Assembly (NCBI GenBank): GCA_949752795.1
Contig: OX457071.1
Span: forward strand, 75,977,983 to 76,041,982
Source: Hyperoodon ampullatus
Lineage: Eukaryota > Chordata > Mammalia > Artiodactyla > Ziphiidae
Reading direction: 5' to 3'
DNA length: 64,000 nt
A program made the position numbers and the translations under genes. Positions 11,086 to 22,600 of this stretch are shown one piece after another; positions within the stretch are counted from its first letter, which is position 1, and every line of letters starts with the position of its first letter. The notes under the pieces are model-generated. The model ran no database searches. It saw only the letters and a list, made by a program, of their open reading frames with translations, and was not told where the DNA came from.

Positions 11086-14000
11086 CTAAAATCTAATGCC
11101 TCCGTTAAACAAAATTAATTTTGCTTAAATGCCAAAAAGCAAAAATGAATATTAACATATTCTGTGCTAACTCCAGTTATTTTTCTTACCTGCATCAGAT
11201 TGATTTATTTTCTGTCTCCATTCATCAAATATTTTGTAGTTACTAACATCAGATAAACATGGAGATAGAAAGATGAGTAAGGCAATATTTCATAACTCAA
11301 GTCACCAAAGATGGTCTTATGAGGAAGACAGACTTGCGATGATTTAGAATAATTTCACTGAGGAATATACAGGATGCTATGGGATCATGTAGCAAAGAAG
11401 CCCTATCCTGTTTGAGATCATACATGTTGGTGACATGACTGCATAGATTCAGTTTTCCGAAGACAGTGTTTTCCCTGTAGTTGATTGATTCTTATTTGAT
11501 CACGTGAGTTCGGATGGCCAAAATGAACAGGCTTAGTAATCATTTCAAGGGTGAATAAATAACTAAAATAGATTTTAGCTCTTTGGCACTTTTCATACAT
11601 AGATACTGGAGAGGGAAGCATATATTTCCTCCACTTGGAATGTTAAGTAGATAACTAGTTGGGGCTAACAGTGGCATCTTAGTGAAGTACACAGGTTTTC
11701 TTTTAGAGCAACATAGAGGGATCCAGAGGAGAGGGAGACAGAGAGAGAAGCAGAATAGAGAGAAAGAAGTTTGTACCATACCAAGTCTAATTTGAGATAA
11801 ACTCATGATTGTTCCATTTTCCTTGTACACTGAGCTGAGCCTCAGTTACTTTCAATCACAAGAGTTCTAGCTGATACAACATTAGGACATTATCATTAAT
11901 TAAATTCCAGACTTTATTTGTATTCACTAGTTATCCACTAGTATCATTTTCCATTCCAGGACCAATCCAGGATACCATACTATATTTACTGAGCTTTTAA
12001 AGAACACTATAAAATATGTCAAAAGCATTCAGGGATAAGATATCATAGTCAAATTATTATTATTTACCCTGCCCTTATCCAAGCTCTCAGGTTCCTTTTA
12101 ATCACAGCAATATGAGATTTTAGTGCCAAATTCTTTGATGTTCTTTGTCAAAGTTATAAGCAAATATATACAATTACAAATAAAATCAAAGTTATTTCAA
12201 AAAAAAAAAAGTTAAGGCACCGTGTCTCCATTGGCACAAAGAGAAGGGAAGTTCTGTCACTTGTCTGGCTTGTTGTATTGAACGTGGCTTGCCGGATAAG
12301 CTCTGCCTTACTGGTTGAAGCCCAGGTCCTCCGTGCAAAGGCTCACTCTGCGTAAGGCCTTGATGGTGGAGTTGTGGGGTCCACGGGGGAAGTCATCTAG
12401 AAGGTGAGCACCAGGCCCGCAGCCACGGTGCCCTGTGAGGCATCAGGCTTCCCAGCGAAGGATACTTGGGGTGCATCTGAAGGAGGAGTGGACATCGGGG
12501 AAGGAAGGGGAATACGGGCAGAGACCACGTGAGAGAGCTGGGGAGTTAGTTTCATGAGGCTGTAGCAGAGCCCGGAAGGGTAGGTGGGAGCGGGGGCGCG
12601 GGGAGAGTAAACTGGGGCGAGGGCGGGGAGTGAGAGATGAGCGTGACAAGTAGAACTTGAATGTCTTTCTAAGGAGTTTGTATTTCATTCTGTTCCTGTG
12701 TGTATTTGAGGGCAAAGATGTCAGTTCCGACCATTCTGGAAAAAGACTCAGAGCATCTTAAGAAGACGGTTAAATAGACAAACCACTGGACTCACCAGAA
12801 AAGTCAAAGTAGCCACATTCACAAATGGTTGTGCCCAGAGGGACTCTACACACTGTGGTACAGGGAATGCCTTTGCCTTCGCATCAACTACAATGTTATT
12901 ATTTTTAGATATAATTCGCATACCATAAAATTCACCTTTTAAAGGGTCCAACTCAGTGTTTTTAGGGTATTCACCAGCAGTGGAGGCTGTGGCGGGCAGA
13001 GGGCAGGTGCTGGACGCCCCAGGAAAGCATGGAGACAAAATGAGTGGAAACCAGCAAGCCTGACTCAGGACGGTGGACTTCCCATGCTCCTTCAAGCGAT
13101 CTGATAGAAAGCAGAAACGGGGCGAGGTTTATCAAACGCAGGGGCTCAGTAACACAGGGGTAAGGAAGAGGAAGGGTGACCTCAATCACCTGCCAGGCCC
13201 GCGGGGCTCAGGTCCACCCAGCCAAGTAGGAACAGACCACCACCCTCTTTCCTTTCCTGTCTCAGGGCTTTGGCCTGTGTGGGCTCAATCGCAGCTGACT
13301 ATTTGGGGGAACAAGGAGAGAGGAGAACCCCCCCCACCCCTTCCCTCTAGGAAGGCTCTGACCACCCGCCTTAGTGTGGGGTGGTGATGGCTTCAGTGAG
13401 GAGAAAACTGACCTTCGAATGAGGATTGTAGGTTGAATTTTTATGTAATGATTTTGGCTGAACTTATTCCAATCATAGAATTGAAATAACTTAAAGTGAC
13501 CTCAGGACTGCCATTATATTAGGGTGAGAAAAAAATCATAGGATCTGCCCAAATTCCCATCCCAAGGCCAAGAAAGATTACTTGCACGCAGTATCACCTC
13601 TCCCCCATCCTTCAGAAAAATGTACCTTGATATGTTACTACACAGCATCTTTCAAAATCTTATCAGTTGCACTGTTTTCTAATATTTCTGCAGATGATTT
13701 AAACATAATTTTGCCATGTAGATTAGAGCAATGCTGTAGGCTGATCCAGTGATCACTCACAAATTCCTACTATCTTGTTGGAACCTACTGTGGAGGCTTG
13801 AAAAGCTAAATAAACCTGTGGAAACTCCATATCCAGAAAGTTCCAAAAAGCAAAACTTGCATTTGCCATGAGCCGGCAACTATTTACAGAGCATTTACAT
13901 TGTAGTAGGTATTATATGTAACCTGTAGGTGATTTAAAGTACACAGATGTGTGTAGGTTATATGCAGATATGACGGCCGTTTATATAAGGGACTTGAGCA

Positions 14001-14480
14001 TCCAAGGATTTTGGAAACCACAGGGGTCCCGGAACCAATCCCCCCTCCCTCCTGCTCCTCAGACCAAGAGACAACTGTGTTCACTTTCCTTGCCTCCCTG
14101 GCAGCTGTGGCGTGGCCATGCGATAAAGTTCTGGCTAATGAGAAATAGAAGTCTGCTGGGAAAATTCTTCTTTTCCCATAAAACAGACAGGACGGGTGTT
14201 TTCCCTTTTCCTTCTTCCTACACTGAATATGGATATATTGGAGCTGTATTAGCCATTTTATGAGAAGGAGAGAAGGTCCCCACGTCACTGGGGTGCTGGT
14301 CCTGACACTGCAGAAGAGCAGTCTTCCTCTGCACGTGAGAGAAAAACAAACCCTTATCAGTTTAGCTACTGCTAGTCAGGTAGTCCGTTACTTGCAGCCA
14401 AAAGCATTTTGAACAGAAGTAAAAACCAAAATAAAACCTTATTGACTGATCTTAGGAGTGGAGTTAATATCCACCTATAT
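11086..14480. other. Gene-free stretch
   Basis: No gene recognised. A short L1-like relic lies at about 12895-12970 (CATACCATAAAATTCACCTT). A more GC-rich patch spans 12240-12660. ORFs up to 134 codons have no similarity I know. Confidence 0.55.
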
Positions 14481-14844
14481 GCAGTCATTCATTTCACCCT
14501 AAACGTCTGAGTAACATTTGTTGAATAATTCTGTGTGCTGGCCCTGAAGATACAAGGAAAAATGCATTGCAATGAATAGAAATGAAATATGATTAATAAA
14601 AATGTGGTCAGTGCTATAGCACCAATGTGAATGTACAATGTTCAGATTATACAGAAGGAAGCAGCCTGGAAGGGTTGAGGAAAGCTTTGAGAAGCAGTGA
14701 TTCTAGGACTACGACTTAGGGACTTATCAGATGGAGAGGTGTGGGTAGAGGATGCAGGCAGGTGGGACAGTGCAGGTGCTTTCCTTTCCACGAGGAAGGC
14801 CAGGCAAAGTGAAGTGACTGCATTTTATAAATATTGTAGTTTAA

Positions 14845-15065
14845 CCCTGAACAGTGCTGGGGCTTTGGAGTTGCACGACCTGGGTTCGAATTCTGGCTCT
14901 CCCATTTATAGCTGTAGATCTGTAAGTAAGATACTTAGTTTCATTTTCCTTACCTGACAGTTGAGGTTTTTATGTACTTCACGGCATAGTTGGAAAGATC
15001 AAATGAGCTGAATCACAGAAGGTTTTTAGCAGGTGCCTGGCATGTAGTGAGTATTCCATGAATGT
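14845..15065 (+). repeat. MIR SINE
   Basis: A near-complete MIR layout: GGAGTTGCACGACCTGGGTT, CGAATTCTGGCTCTCCC, the 3' GTTGGAAAGATCAAATGAG, and GTGCCTGGCATGTAGTGAG. Confidence 0.7.
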
Positions 15066-16790
15066 TACATATTAGTATCAGCTGGTCTTGTACACAGGCT
15101 ATATTATGGTTGGCAGGATGGCCTGAGAAGATTCTGAGAAGGTTGATTCGTGCTAAACTGTGATGAGCCTTGTCTGCCACGCTGAATAACTTGACCCTAG
15201 ATCCTACAAATTCTTGTAGGTTTTGGAGCAAAGAACTAGTCAACAATGGCCTTCCTGTTGTCAGATCCTATCGGCACTTCAGCTACTTGGCATTGCTGAC
15301 GTCCTTCTTGAAGCTTTTTACTTAATCTCACGGATACGATTTTTCCCTTGGTTTTGTTCCTAGTTTAAGTCTTGTCTCCTTAAGTCACCCTCCGTTCTGC
15401 TGCCTGAGGAATCTTTGTAAAATGTAGCTATGATCGCCTAACCTGATTAAAATCTGAAAGGGGTTCCCCATCCCCTCCAGTCACTCCGTATGTGGCATAG
15501 AGACTTCATGACCGCGTGGTCATATGTTTTATGCTCCAGCACGAATTTTGCCCTCTGACCTTTTCATAGGGAACTATTAGAAGTTCCTCAGCTTTATTGC
15601 TATTTTTGACTCCATGATTTGCAGGTGCTGTTTTCTCTCCCTTAGAGATCTTTTTCCTCTCCCTGTTTTGTTTATGGTTTTACTTATTCTTTAGGACTTC
15701 ACTGAATGGCATGCCCACAATATCCTCATCTTTTTATTTCCAAGCTAAACAGCCTTGTGCTGACTCATGAAACAAAGGAATAATGATTTGTTATACTTTT
15801 GTCTTTGTGTAAGTGGAGAACATTTTCCAGAAGGGGCTAATTAATTGTTTCCCTCCGATCAAAGATATGCTATCAGGCGCATTCCAGTTTGTAAAATCAC
15901 AAAGCATTGTTTCAGGGGAAGTTAACCTGAGCCTGGAGCTATGCTTCTAAACTGCAGTGTGAGACTGCAAATGGACCAGAATAAAAATTTAAGAGTTTTT
16001 ACACTGGATTGGACTGGCATTTTGATGATTACCCTGGATAGGATTTTCAGTTACTAAAATGTGTCCACGTTAGGGACTGGAAGATTTTCATCATCTAAGA
16101 GTGATGGGGAAGCTGGGGCCCATGCAATGCCAGATACGTCATCCAGGGAAAGAGAAAGAAAGCACCAGGGCAAGTTAAAACAGGGGTCATGAGAAGGAAT
16201 AACATTGTTCTCTGCGTCCTGCTGAATCCAGCTTGTCCAATAAAACAGCTGCATTTGCCCGTCTCTATAACTGAAACAGGCTCAAAGGGTGGTCCCATGA
16301 CCCCCTCCTATCTTACTGATTTGGACTCGTTCTAAAAGAAAGGACTAAAGCTTCGGCTTCTTGCTGTTCTGCATTTGATAATAGGTTCCTACAGAATGAA
16401 TATAAGGCTCAGCTTAACATTTCTTAGAATACGTTTTGCAAATTTCCTTCTTATACATAATGGTGACGTTTCATGAACAGATATTCAACAGTTACGAAGT
16501 CTGTGCACTTTTGAAAAATTAAAATACCCATACTTATTAAAAATTAAACTACCATACTTATTCATCGGGTGAAGTAGCCTAAGATATTTCTTCTCAATGG
16601 AAAGTTAGGCAGTTAATAGAAATGAGATTTACACAGTGATAAAAACATTGAAAACTACTATGTGTTCATGGTATAATTACCATCATATTAAAACCCCTTA
16701 AATTTATGGCCATGTATAAAATTGTTGTTTGTGTTAAGGTTGGTGTTAGAATTATGAATAATGTTTGAGTTTCCACTTTTCTGTATTTTC
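15066..16790. other. Gene-free stretch with an L2-like piece
   Basis: A pyrimidine-rich part at about 15385-15720 resembles an L2 3' region. The remainder is AT-rich and unrecognised. Confidence 0.45.
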
Positions 16791-16794
16791 CAGA

Positions 16795-16870
16795 TATTTA
16801 TTCATTCCTTCTTTTCCCTCTCTCCCTCTTTTCCTCCCTCCCTCCCTCAGTCCTTCCTTCCTTTCTTTGT
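16795..16870. repeat. Pyrimidine-rich (CCTT)n simple repeat
   Basis: Imperfect TTCC/CTCC units, including CCTCCCTCCCTCCCTC and TCCTTCCTTCCTTTC. Confidence 0.75.
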
Positions 16871-18249
16871 ATATATTTACTGAGCACCTATTCTGTGTTA
16901 GAACCTTTTCCAGGCCCTGGGAAGCCACCAGTAACAGGAGACACTAATTCCAAATCTGAGTTTGTGTCGGGTTGGGCATGGGTCAGAGAGAGAACTGGAA
17001 GAGGGGGAAGAATTAGGCAGCGACACCGAGTGCAGGTGAAAGAGGAGGGGAGTGTGAGCTGCACCAGTTCTCGGCCCCCTTTGTAAGTTCTCTTTGGATA
17101 AGCTCATCTTCCTGTGTTTCACCCAGGCCTCTGCTGTCACTTCTTAGGAAGGAGTTCTGCGACCATCCGAGTGCCTTTCCTGTCCCATCTTGCACTGCCC
17201 CAACGCCCTCCCCTCACTTAACAGAACTGGCTGACCTCATGGCGTGAATTTATGTATCATTTGTCCACTTGTTTATTATTGTCTTCTTCCTCAAAATGTA
17301 AGCATGAGATAGGGACTCTGTTTTGTTCATTGCTGTATTCCTGCAATTTAGAAGCGTGTGCCTCTAGAACACAGGAGAGGTTTAACAAATATCAACAGAG
17401 TGATTAAAAGAATGATTCCCTAATCTATATCCTTAGCTTTCACACCTCGCCTGAGTTCCAGATTTGCATTCCCCATGCTGACCAACCCTTTAAAGGATAT
17501 CCTGCGTGTACTTTGAACTCCAGGTGTTCAAAGCTTTTTGTGATCAGCCTCCTTCCCCAGCCAAATCGGCTTCACTTCTTGTGAAACCCTCTCCCTTCAG
17601 GAAGTAGGGAAAAACCTACATGACTTATAGCAACTTCACTTTTCAATACGGTTGGAAGGAAGGGATGGAACAGCTGTAAGGGTGTTTTGTATCTTCATTA
17701 CTGATAGTGAGTTCTGAGTAATATTTTCTGTGGAGGAGGGGGTAAAATTGAAAAACAGTATTTAATACCATTTTTGGGGTCAACACTAAAATTTAATTCT
17801 ATTAAGGGTATTTAAACAAGAAGCACACAAGTTTACCTGTTCACGACAGAGCCTTTGAGTTGCCTGAGTAGACGTTGCCTTTTTTTTTTTTGCAATGTGT
17901 CTCTTCCACACCTACGAGAGACGTTAGCCGGAAGAAAGGACTGACATGTTCTGAAGCGTCAACAAGCCACATACACTTTGAAATTACAAGGCAACGTTAG
18001 TCACTCTGGGGCGATTCCATCAACTCTGAGACTCGTGCTTCTGATTTCAAGGAGCTTGCAGGTGTGATGGGAAACGGGCCTCAACAACAGAAGACAATAT
18101 TGCCAAAATAAGTTGCATATGTTTTAACGCGCCATAGGATACGCTCGCGTGCATTCTCATCTATCACTTTCCTGCTGGCAGTCCTTACTCCATCAGGAAA
18201 CCGAATCATCGATCCTCCTTTTGTACCTTAAAAACAAAGAGGAAACGAA
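16871..18249. other. Gene-free stretch upstream of the CpG island
   Basis: An L2-like tail at about 17260-17415 (CATGAGATAGGGACTCTGTT, then CAATTTAGAAGCGTGTGCC). No gene is seen from 17416 to 18249. Composition becomes GC-rich from about 18240. Confidence 0.5.
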
Positions 18250-18548
18250 TCCGCGGAGACACTGTTCTGCGGCCGCCTCGTTCCCCGCTGGTGCCCGAGA
18301 GGCCACCGTCAACCTCACTTGGAGATGCTTCCAGAGACTCAAATCACTACGGTTGAAGGAGACGTAGGTCCTGCAGGTCTAGTTCTGCATGTCTTGGCAC
18401 TTTTGAACTCGGTCAAGGAAAACACAAGTCTTCTGTAAACCTGCGTCCCGCGTTTCCGGCGAAGTGTCGCAGGCGGTCCCTGCCTGGCATTGTCGCAGAC
18501 GGAGGGAGGGCGGGCGGGGGCGGGGCGTGAGGGAGGGGCGGGGCCAGG

Positions 18549-18830
18549 CAGCTTCTCAACTACAGATCCGGGTGGGGTGGAGCCTGTAGGCGGGGCGAGT
18601 CCTGATGGGCGGGGCGGGGCCTGAGGGAGGGGCGGGGCCTGGTGGGTCTAGGGTCTCCTCAAGGAAAGGTGAGGGAGACGCGGGGCTTGACGGGAGGGGC
18701 ATCTCCTCCGGAACGGTCCATGAGGGGCGGGGCCTTCGGAGGGGCGGGGCCTGGGGCCTGGGGCAGGGCCTGCGGGTGGGCCTTACGCGCAGGCCAGGCG
18801 TCTCCTCAGCTAACGGTCCGGGCGGGCGCG
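18549..18830. repeat. Degenerate tandem repeats (about 50 / 100 bp) with GC boxes in the SACS promoter
   Basis: A TCTC(CTC) core recurs at 18554, 18654, 18702 and 18801, with spacings of 100, 48 and 99 bp. At 18711 and 18811 it is followed by AACGGTCC. Each interval holds one or more GGGCGGGGCC boxes. This fits an imperfect unit of about 49-50 bp, or its doubled form. Copies have diverged, so unit borders are approximate. Confidence 0.55.
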
Positions 18831-18967
18831 TGCCCGCGGGCGGCGCCTCCGGGGCCCTTGCGGCCGGGAGCGCGCTGCCGCCTCTGCCGGCCCCTCCTCG
18901 GCCGAGGCTTCCTCCAGCGGCTCCCTGTCGGCGGGCCGGGCCGGGAGGCGCGGGCTGCGGCGGGAGC

Positions 18968-18997
18968 ATGGTGCGGGCGCGGCATCACCGGCGGTGA
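18968..18997 (+). CDS. SACS: Short uORF, or alternative first coding exon, of SACS
   Basis: This ATG has a strong Kozak context (A at -3, G at +4) and opens a nine-codon frame, MVRARHHRR, ending in TGA 9 nt before the ATG at 19007. In an unspliced leader it would be an upstream ORF that could reduce translation. A good donor (GCG|GTGAGG) lies inside it at 18993/18994. If that donor is used, the 26-nt piece joins exon 2 in frame, and the peptide becomes an alternative sacsin N-terminus giving 4,583 residues. The sequence alone does not show which form is transcribed. Confidence 0.4.
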   Translation: MVRARHHRR

Positions 18998-19006
18998 GGA
19001 CACGTC

Positions 19007-19017
19007 ATGGGCGACAG
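19007..19017 (+). CDS. SACS: SACS coding exon 1 (start codon, MGD + split R)
   Basis: ATG at 19007 is in a good context (G at -3, G at +4). It is followed by GGC GAC AG and a consensus donor GTGAGC at 19018. Joined to exon 2 the protein starts M-G-D-R-W-L. I remember the human protein with a few more residues before the same Trp, so the start may differ in this lineage or lie in another first exon. It was chosen because it is in phase and nearest the donor. Confidence 0.55.
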
Positions 19018-19631
19018 GTGAGCGTGGGTCGGCCCAGGGCACGGCCCCACGTGGCGCCCGCTGAGGCCTTTGCCTTCACACAGGTGGCTCCGGGTGACCG
19101 TGCTTCCCGGCTGCGTGGGCTGCAGGACGTTGGCGGTGCCCGCGTCCTGGACGGTGCGCGACGTGAAGCGGCGCCTCGCGGCCGACACGGGCTTCCCTGC
19201 GTCGGAGCAGCGGCTGTGGTTCGGAGGCCGGCAGGTAGGGCGGGGACGGGGTCCCGGGGACGGGGGTGGGGCCTGGGGATGGGGCGGCTGGGGCGGGGGG
19301 CTTGGGGACGGGGCCTGGGGACGGCGGGACCGAGGACGGGGGGGGCGGGCTGGGGACGGGGCCCCGGGGATGGGGGCGGAGGACGGGGGGTACCGGGGAC
19401 GGGGTCTCGGGGGAGAGGCCGGGGGTGGGGCGGCTGGTACGGGGGACCGGGCTCCCGCTCGCCTGGGAATGATCATGCCTGGTGGATACCGATCGAAGGA
19501 CGGGGCTGTGTGCCTGTCACTGCTGTGATTTCTGTCGATTTCCCGTTTCAGCATTGTTTCCCCTCCCCACTTTTGTCTGAATCTTCACTTCCTGAAATTA
19601 ATATACTGTTTTGATGGGCGTTTTAGCAAGA

Positions 19632-19662
<31 letters not shown>

Positions 19663-22600
19663 GGTTTGCTTCTTCGGAGCCATAACCACTGAAGTGACTT
19701 CATCATTACTCATATTTTTCTGATTTTGTTATGCATTTAACTGGAATCCTGGTCAGTACTTTTTCACCTTTTATGGCTTAGAAGTTTCTACCCATCTCTG
19801 AATCACAGAAATTTAGGACTGAGAGGATCTTCAGGCATACTTTAACATGGAAGCCGTTATTTTGAGGAGTAAATTCATAGTAAAACTTGTAAGGTGCAAA
19901 TGAATGATTTAACAGATCAAAACTTTGGAAAATAGGAGTATTTCATGTTATATATAACCTTTAAGACTGGTGGAAATACTACAGTTTTCTTAAAGGAGGT
20001 GTTAAATGGAGACGTTTTACTAGAAATTAACTTATTATTTTATCCTAGTAAATATCTTCACTTTTTAAGTGATAAAGAGGTAAAAAAGAGTTGAACCAGA
20101 TACACAAGGACTGCTTGAGCCACCCAGATGGCATTTCAAGTATTGGATTTCCTTACTACCCAGTACAAATATTGGGGACATGCTTGGTACCCGTGATTTT
20201 TAACCTCTCAGTGTAATCTTAGCCTTCTGTGTGCCTGGGTGCACCCTCTGGTCTCTTGCCCTCTTAGACAGATTTCAGGTTAACCTGTTCTTGTGTTCCT
20301 CCAGGGATCAGTCCTCCTTACTGCTTGGTTCCCCAGGGTCTTTGGTGTCAGACAGTGGCTTGATTGAGGGCTTTGGGCAGGACTGAAAGGAAAGCTTGTC
20401 ATTCTTACCTCTTTATCTGTGTCTGCCCCAGTCTCTTGACCTTCCTGTGTACCCACCCGGGTCCTATACCTACTTCTTTGGTTGTTCCTCTGGTTCTCCT
20501 TTGTCATCTTATCCCCTAGATGTGGTCAGAGCCAAAGAGTCAGTTGGGGCTCTGTCTTGCTATTGGAAAGGTTTTTGGAGGTGTCTCTGCAAAGCACTGC
20601 TGTGGGATGGTGGACGCGGGCGTGGTGTGCAGCGTGTTTCAGATTGAGTGGGTGTGCGGCGGGGAGTCTAGTTAGGAAGCTTGTGCTAGTGTGAGGGGTG
20701 AGCTTCCAGACTTCGATCGTGGAGCTGAAACTGAGAGGAAAGGATGCACAGTGGGCTTTGTAAAAGACAAAATTATGGTGGTTTGGTACCGGACGGGGGT
20801 GTGTATTTGTGCAGACCGAGGGAGGGGTGGTGGCGGTGTTGGATGTAGAATAAGGGAGAAGGCCCGGCCAAGGCTGTTCACAGGCCTTGAGTCAGACCAG
20901 GAAAAGAATGCTCAGTTAGCAGAGATGAACAAGTTCGGGGGGATCCAAGTTTCAGTTCGCTTTTGCATATGTTTGAGCTGGTGGCAGGATATAAGCACCT
21001 AGGGAAATGCATGGGGAGGTAGATGACCTAGATCCTGTTCCTGTATTACTAGCGGATAACAGAGGCCAAGTTAAGTAACATGTTAGGATCTGTTTTCCTA
21101 TTTCTGGTAGGAATGGGATAAAATGAATCATAACCAGTTCTGAGGTCTTTGCTGTGTAAGAGTCTAGGGCATGATGGTCAACAGGCAGCTATGGATCTGG
21201 CACTGAAGCTCAAGGGATAGTGGTCAGGGCTGGGGACATGATTTTGGGAAGCAACTTGCTCCTTCTGCACCTTGGTGAACTCACTGGGAATATGATTAAC
21301 ATTTGCTGAGCACTTAACTATGTTCCACACACTGTGCTGCTGGGGACTTTGCATGTATCATCTCACTTACTCCTGAGAGCAGCCAGCTTCATGAGATGGT
21401 TGTGACTAGTCCAATTTTTTTTTTTTTTTTTTTTTTTTTTGGTACGCGGGCCTCTCACTGTTGTGGCCTCTCCCGTTGCGGAGCACAGGCTCCGGACGTG
21501 CAGGCTCAGAGGCCATGGCTCACGGGCCCAGCCGCTCCACGGCATGTGGGATCCTCCCGGACCGGGGCACGAACCTGCATCCCCTGCATCGGCGGCGGAC
21601 TCTCAACCACTGCGCCACCAGGGAAGCCCGACTAGTCCATTTTGTAGAAGAGCAAAGCTAAGATTCAGAGAGATAAAGTATCAAGTCAGGATTTGAACCC
21701 ACGTCTGTCTGATTCCGAAGTCTATGGACTTCTGACTATTCCACATCAGAGAGAACCTGTCAGGCTGTCAATTGGGAATAAATAAAAGTTAAATGTAAAG
21801 TTCTTTAAAACAAAGAAGAGCTTAAACCATTAAAAGTGAACTTTGAACTCAAGGATGGAGCTCTCCTCGAAAACGATCAGAGGGCACAGTTCTCTCCTGA
21901 TGCAGAGGACAGGCTGTAACTTCTACTGAACTGGTGAACTTAGTGATGCTAACACATGTCATCAAGAAGGGTCTCCTTTTTATAAGCGAATCTTTCACAC
22001 AGGTGGTTTCTTTCCCTTTTTATTCACTGCTGCTCAGAACCTCTTAGATTTGAATCATTGGTGAGACTTCTGCATATTTCAGGGTAAGCAGAAACAAGAG
22101 CTGCTGACACCTCGGTGTCACTCGCTGGTTCTGGTTGGTTTTGGACTTAGCCTTGGGTACTTACTTGGTCCTCAGTCTTTCCAGGTCACCTACCATCCTT
22201 CTTCTCCTTGTCTCTCTTGCTTTTCCTGGTCTGGAAGAGGAATCTGTAAGTTCTTCTTCCTGTCCCGTGAAGAGAGTGAAGCTGTCTGTTAGAGCTGCGT
22301 ATGTTCCTGACCCTTTCTCCTCGAGCCAAATGTGTCTGAGCCTCAGACGCGGAGGTCTGAAGTATCGCTTACTTTTGCTGTCTTTTAGTTGATCAGCAAC
22401 GTCCTGCCTGTCAGCTCTTGAATCTTGAGAACTCCTTGTGTTCTTGACAGCTGAACAGAGGACAAAGCGTTGGGAGATCCAGACTGCAGTTAATATTATA
22501 CTGTTTGCTTCACAATTTGGAGAGAGTTATTGTTTCCTAGTAAATGAAAGTGAGCGTCTCTGAGGTCTTTAAGGGAGGCTTAGGCTGGCCTGAACAGAGA

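Larger units (their letters stand above)
18250..19480. promoter_or_regulatory. SACS: CpG island and promoter of SACS
   Basis: Base composition changes sharply from AT-rich flanks to dense GC with many CpGs. Numerous GC boxes of the GGGCGGGGC type lie between about 18510 and 18770, and no TATA box is evident. The island covers the putative 5' UTR, exons 1 and 2 and the first intron. This is a typical housekeeping or neuronal TATA-less promoter, probably driven through Sp1-family sites (inference). The transcription start is not visible. I place it roughly between 18.5 and 18.95 kb. The island extends upstream to about 18250, so divergent antisense transcription is possible. Confidence 0.8.

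Noticed and set aside
10277..12223. Identical short word AAAAGTTAAGGCACCGT at about 10277 and 12207
   Set aside because: Homology does not continue on either side, so it is probably chance or a tiny repeat remnant.
18605..19614. Several long overlapping ORFs (up to 206 codons) on both strands in the CpG island
   Set aside because: They run through the promoter repeats, the splice donors and the G-rich minisatellite, and they have low-complexity Gly/Arg/Pro composition. Only the 51-codon part at 19084-19234 matches sacsin.
21396..21696. ORFs on both strands in the CHR SINEs (also near 10620-10930, 23711-24006, 30454-30842, 37558-37841)
   Set aside because: All encode the same SINE-derived peptides in different frames and start from homopolymer tails. 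They are not genes.
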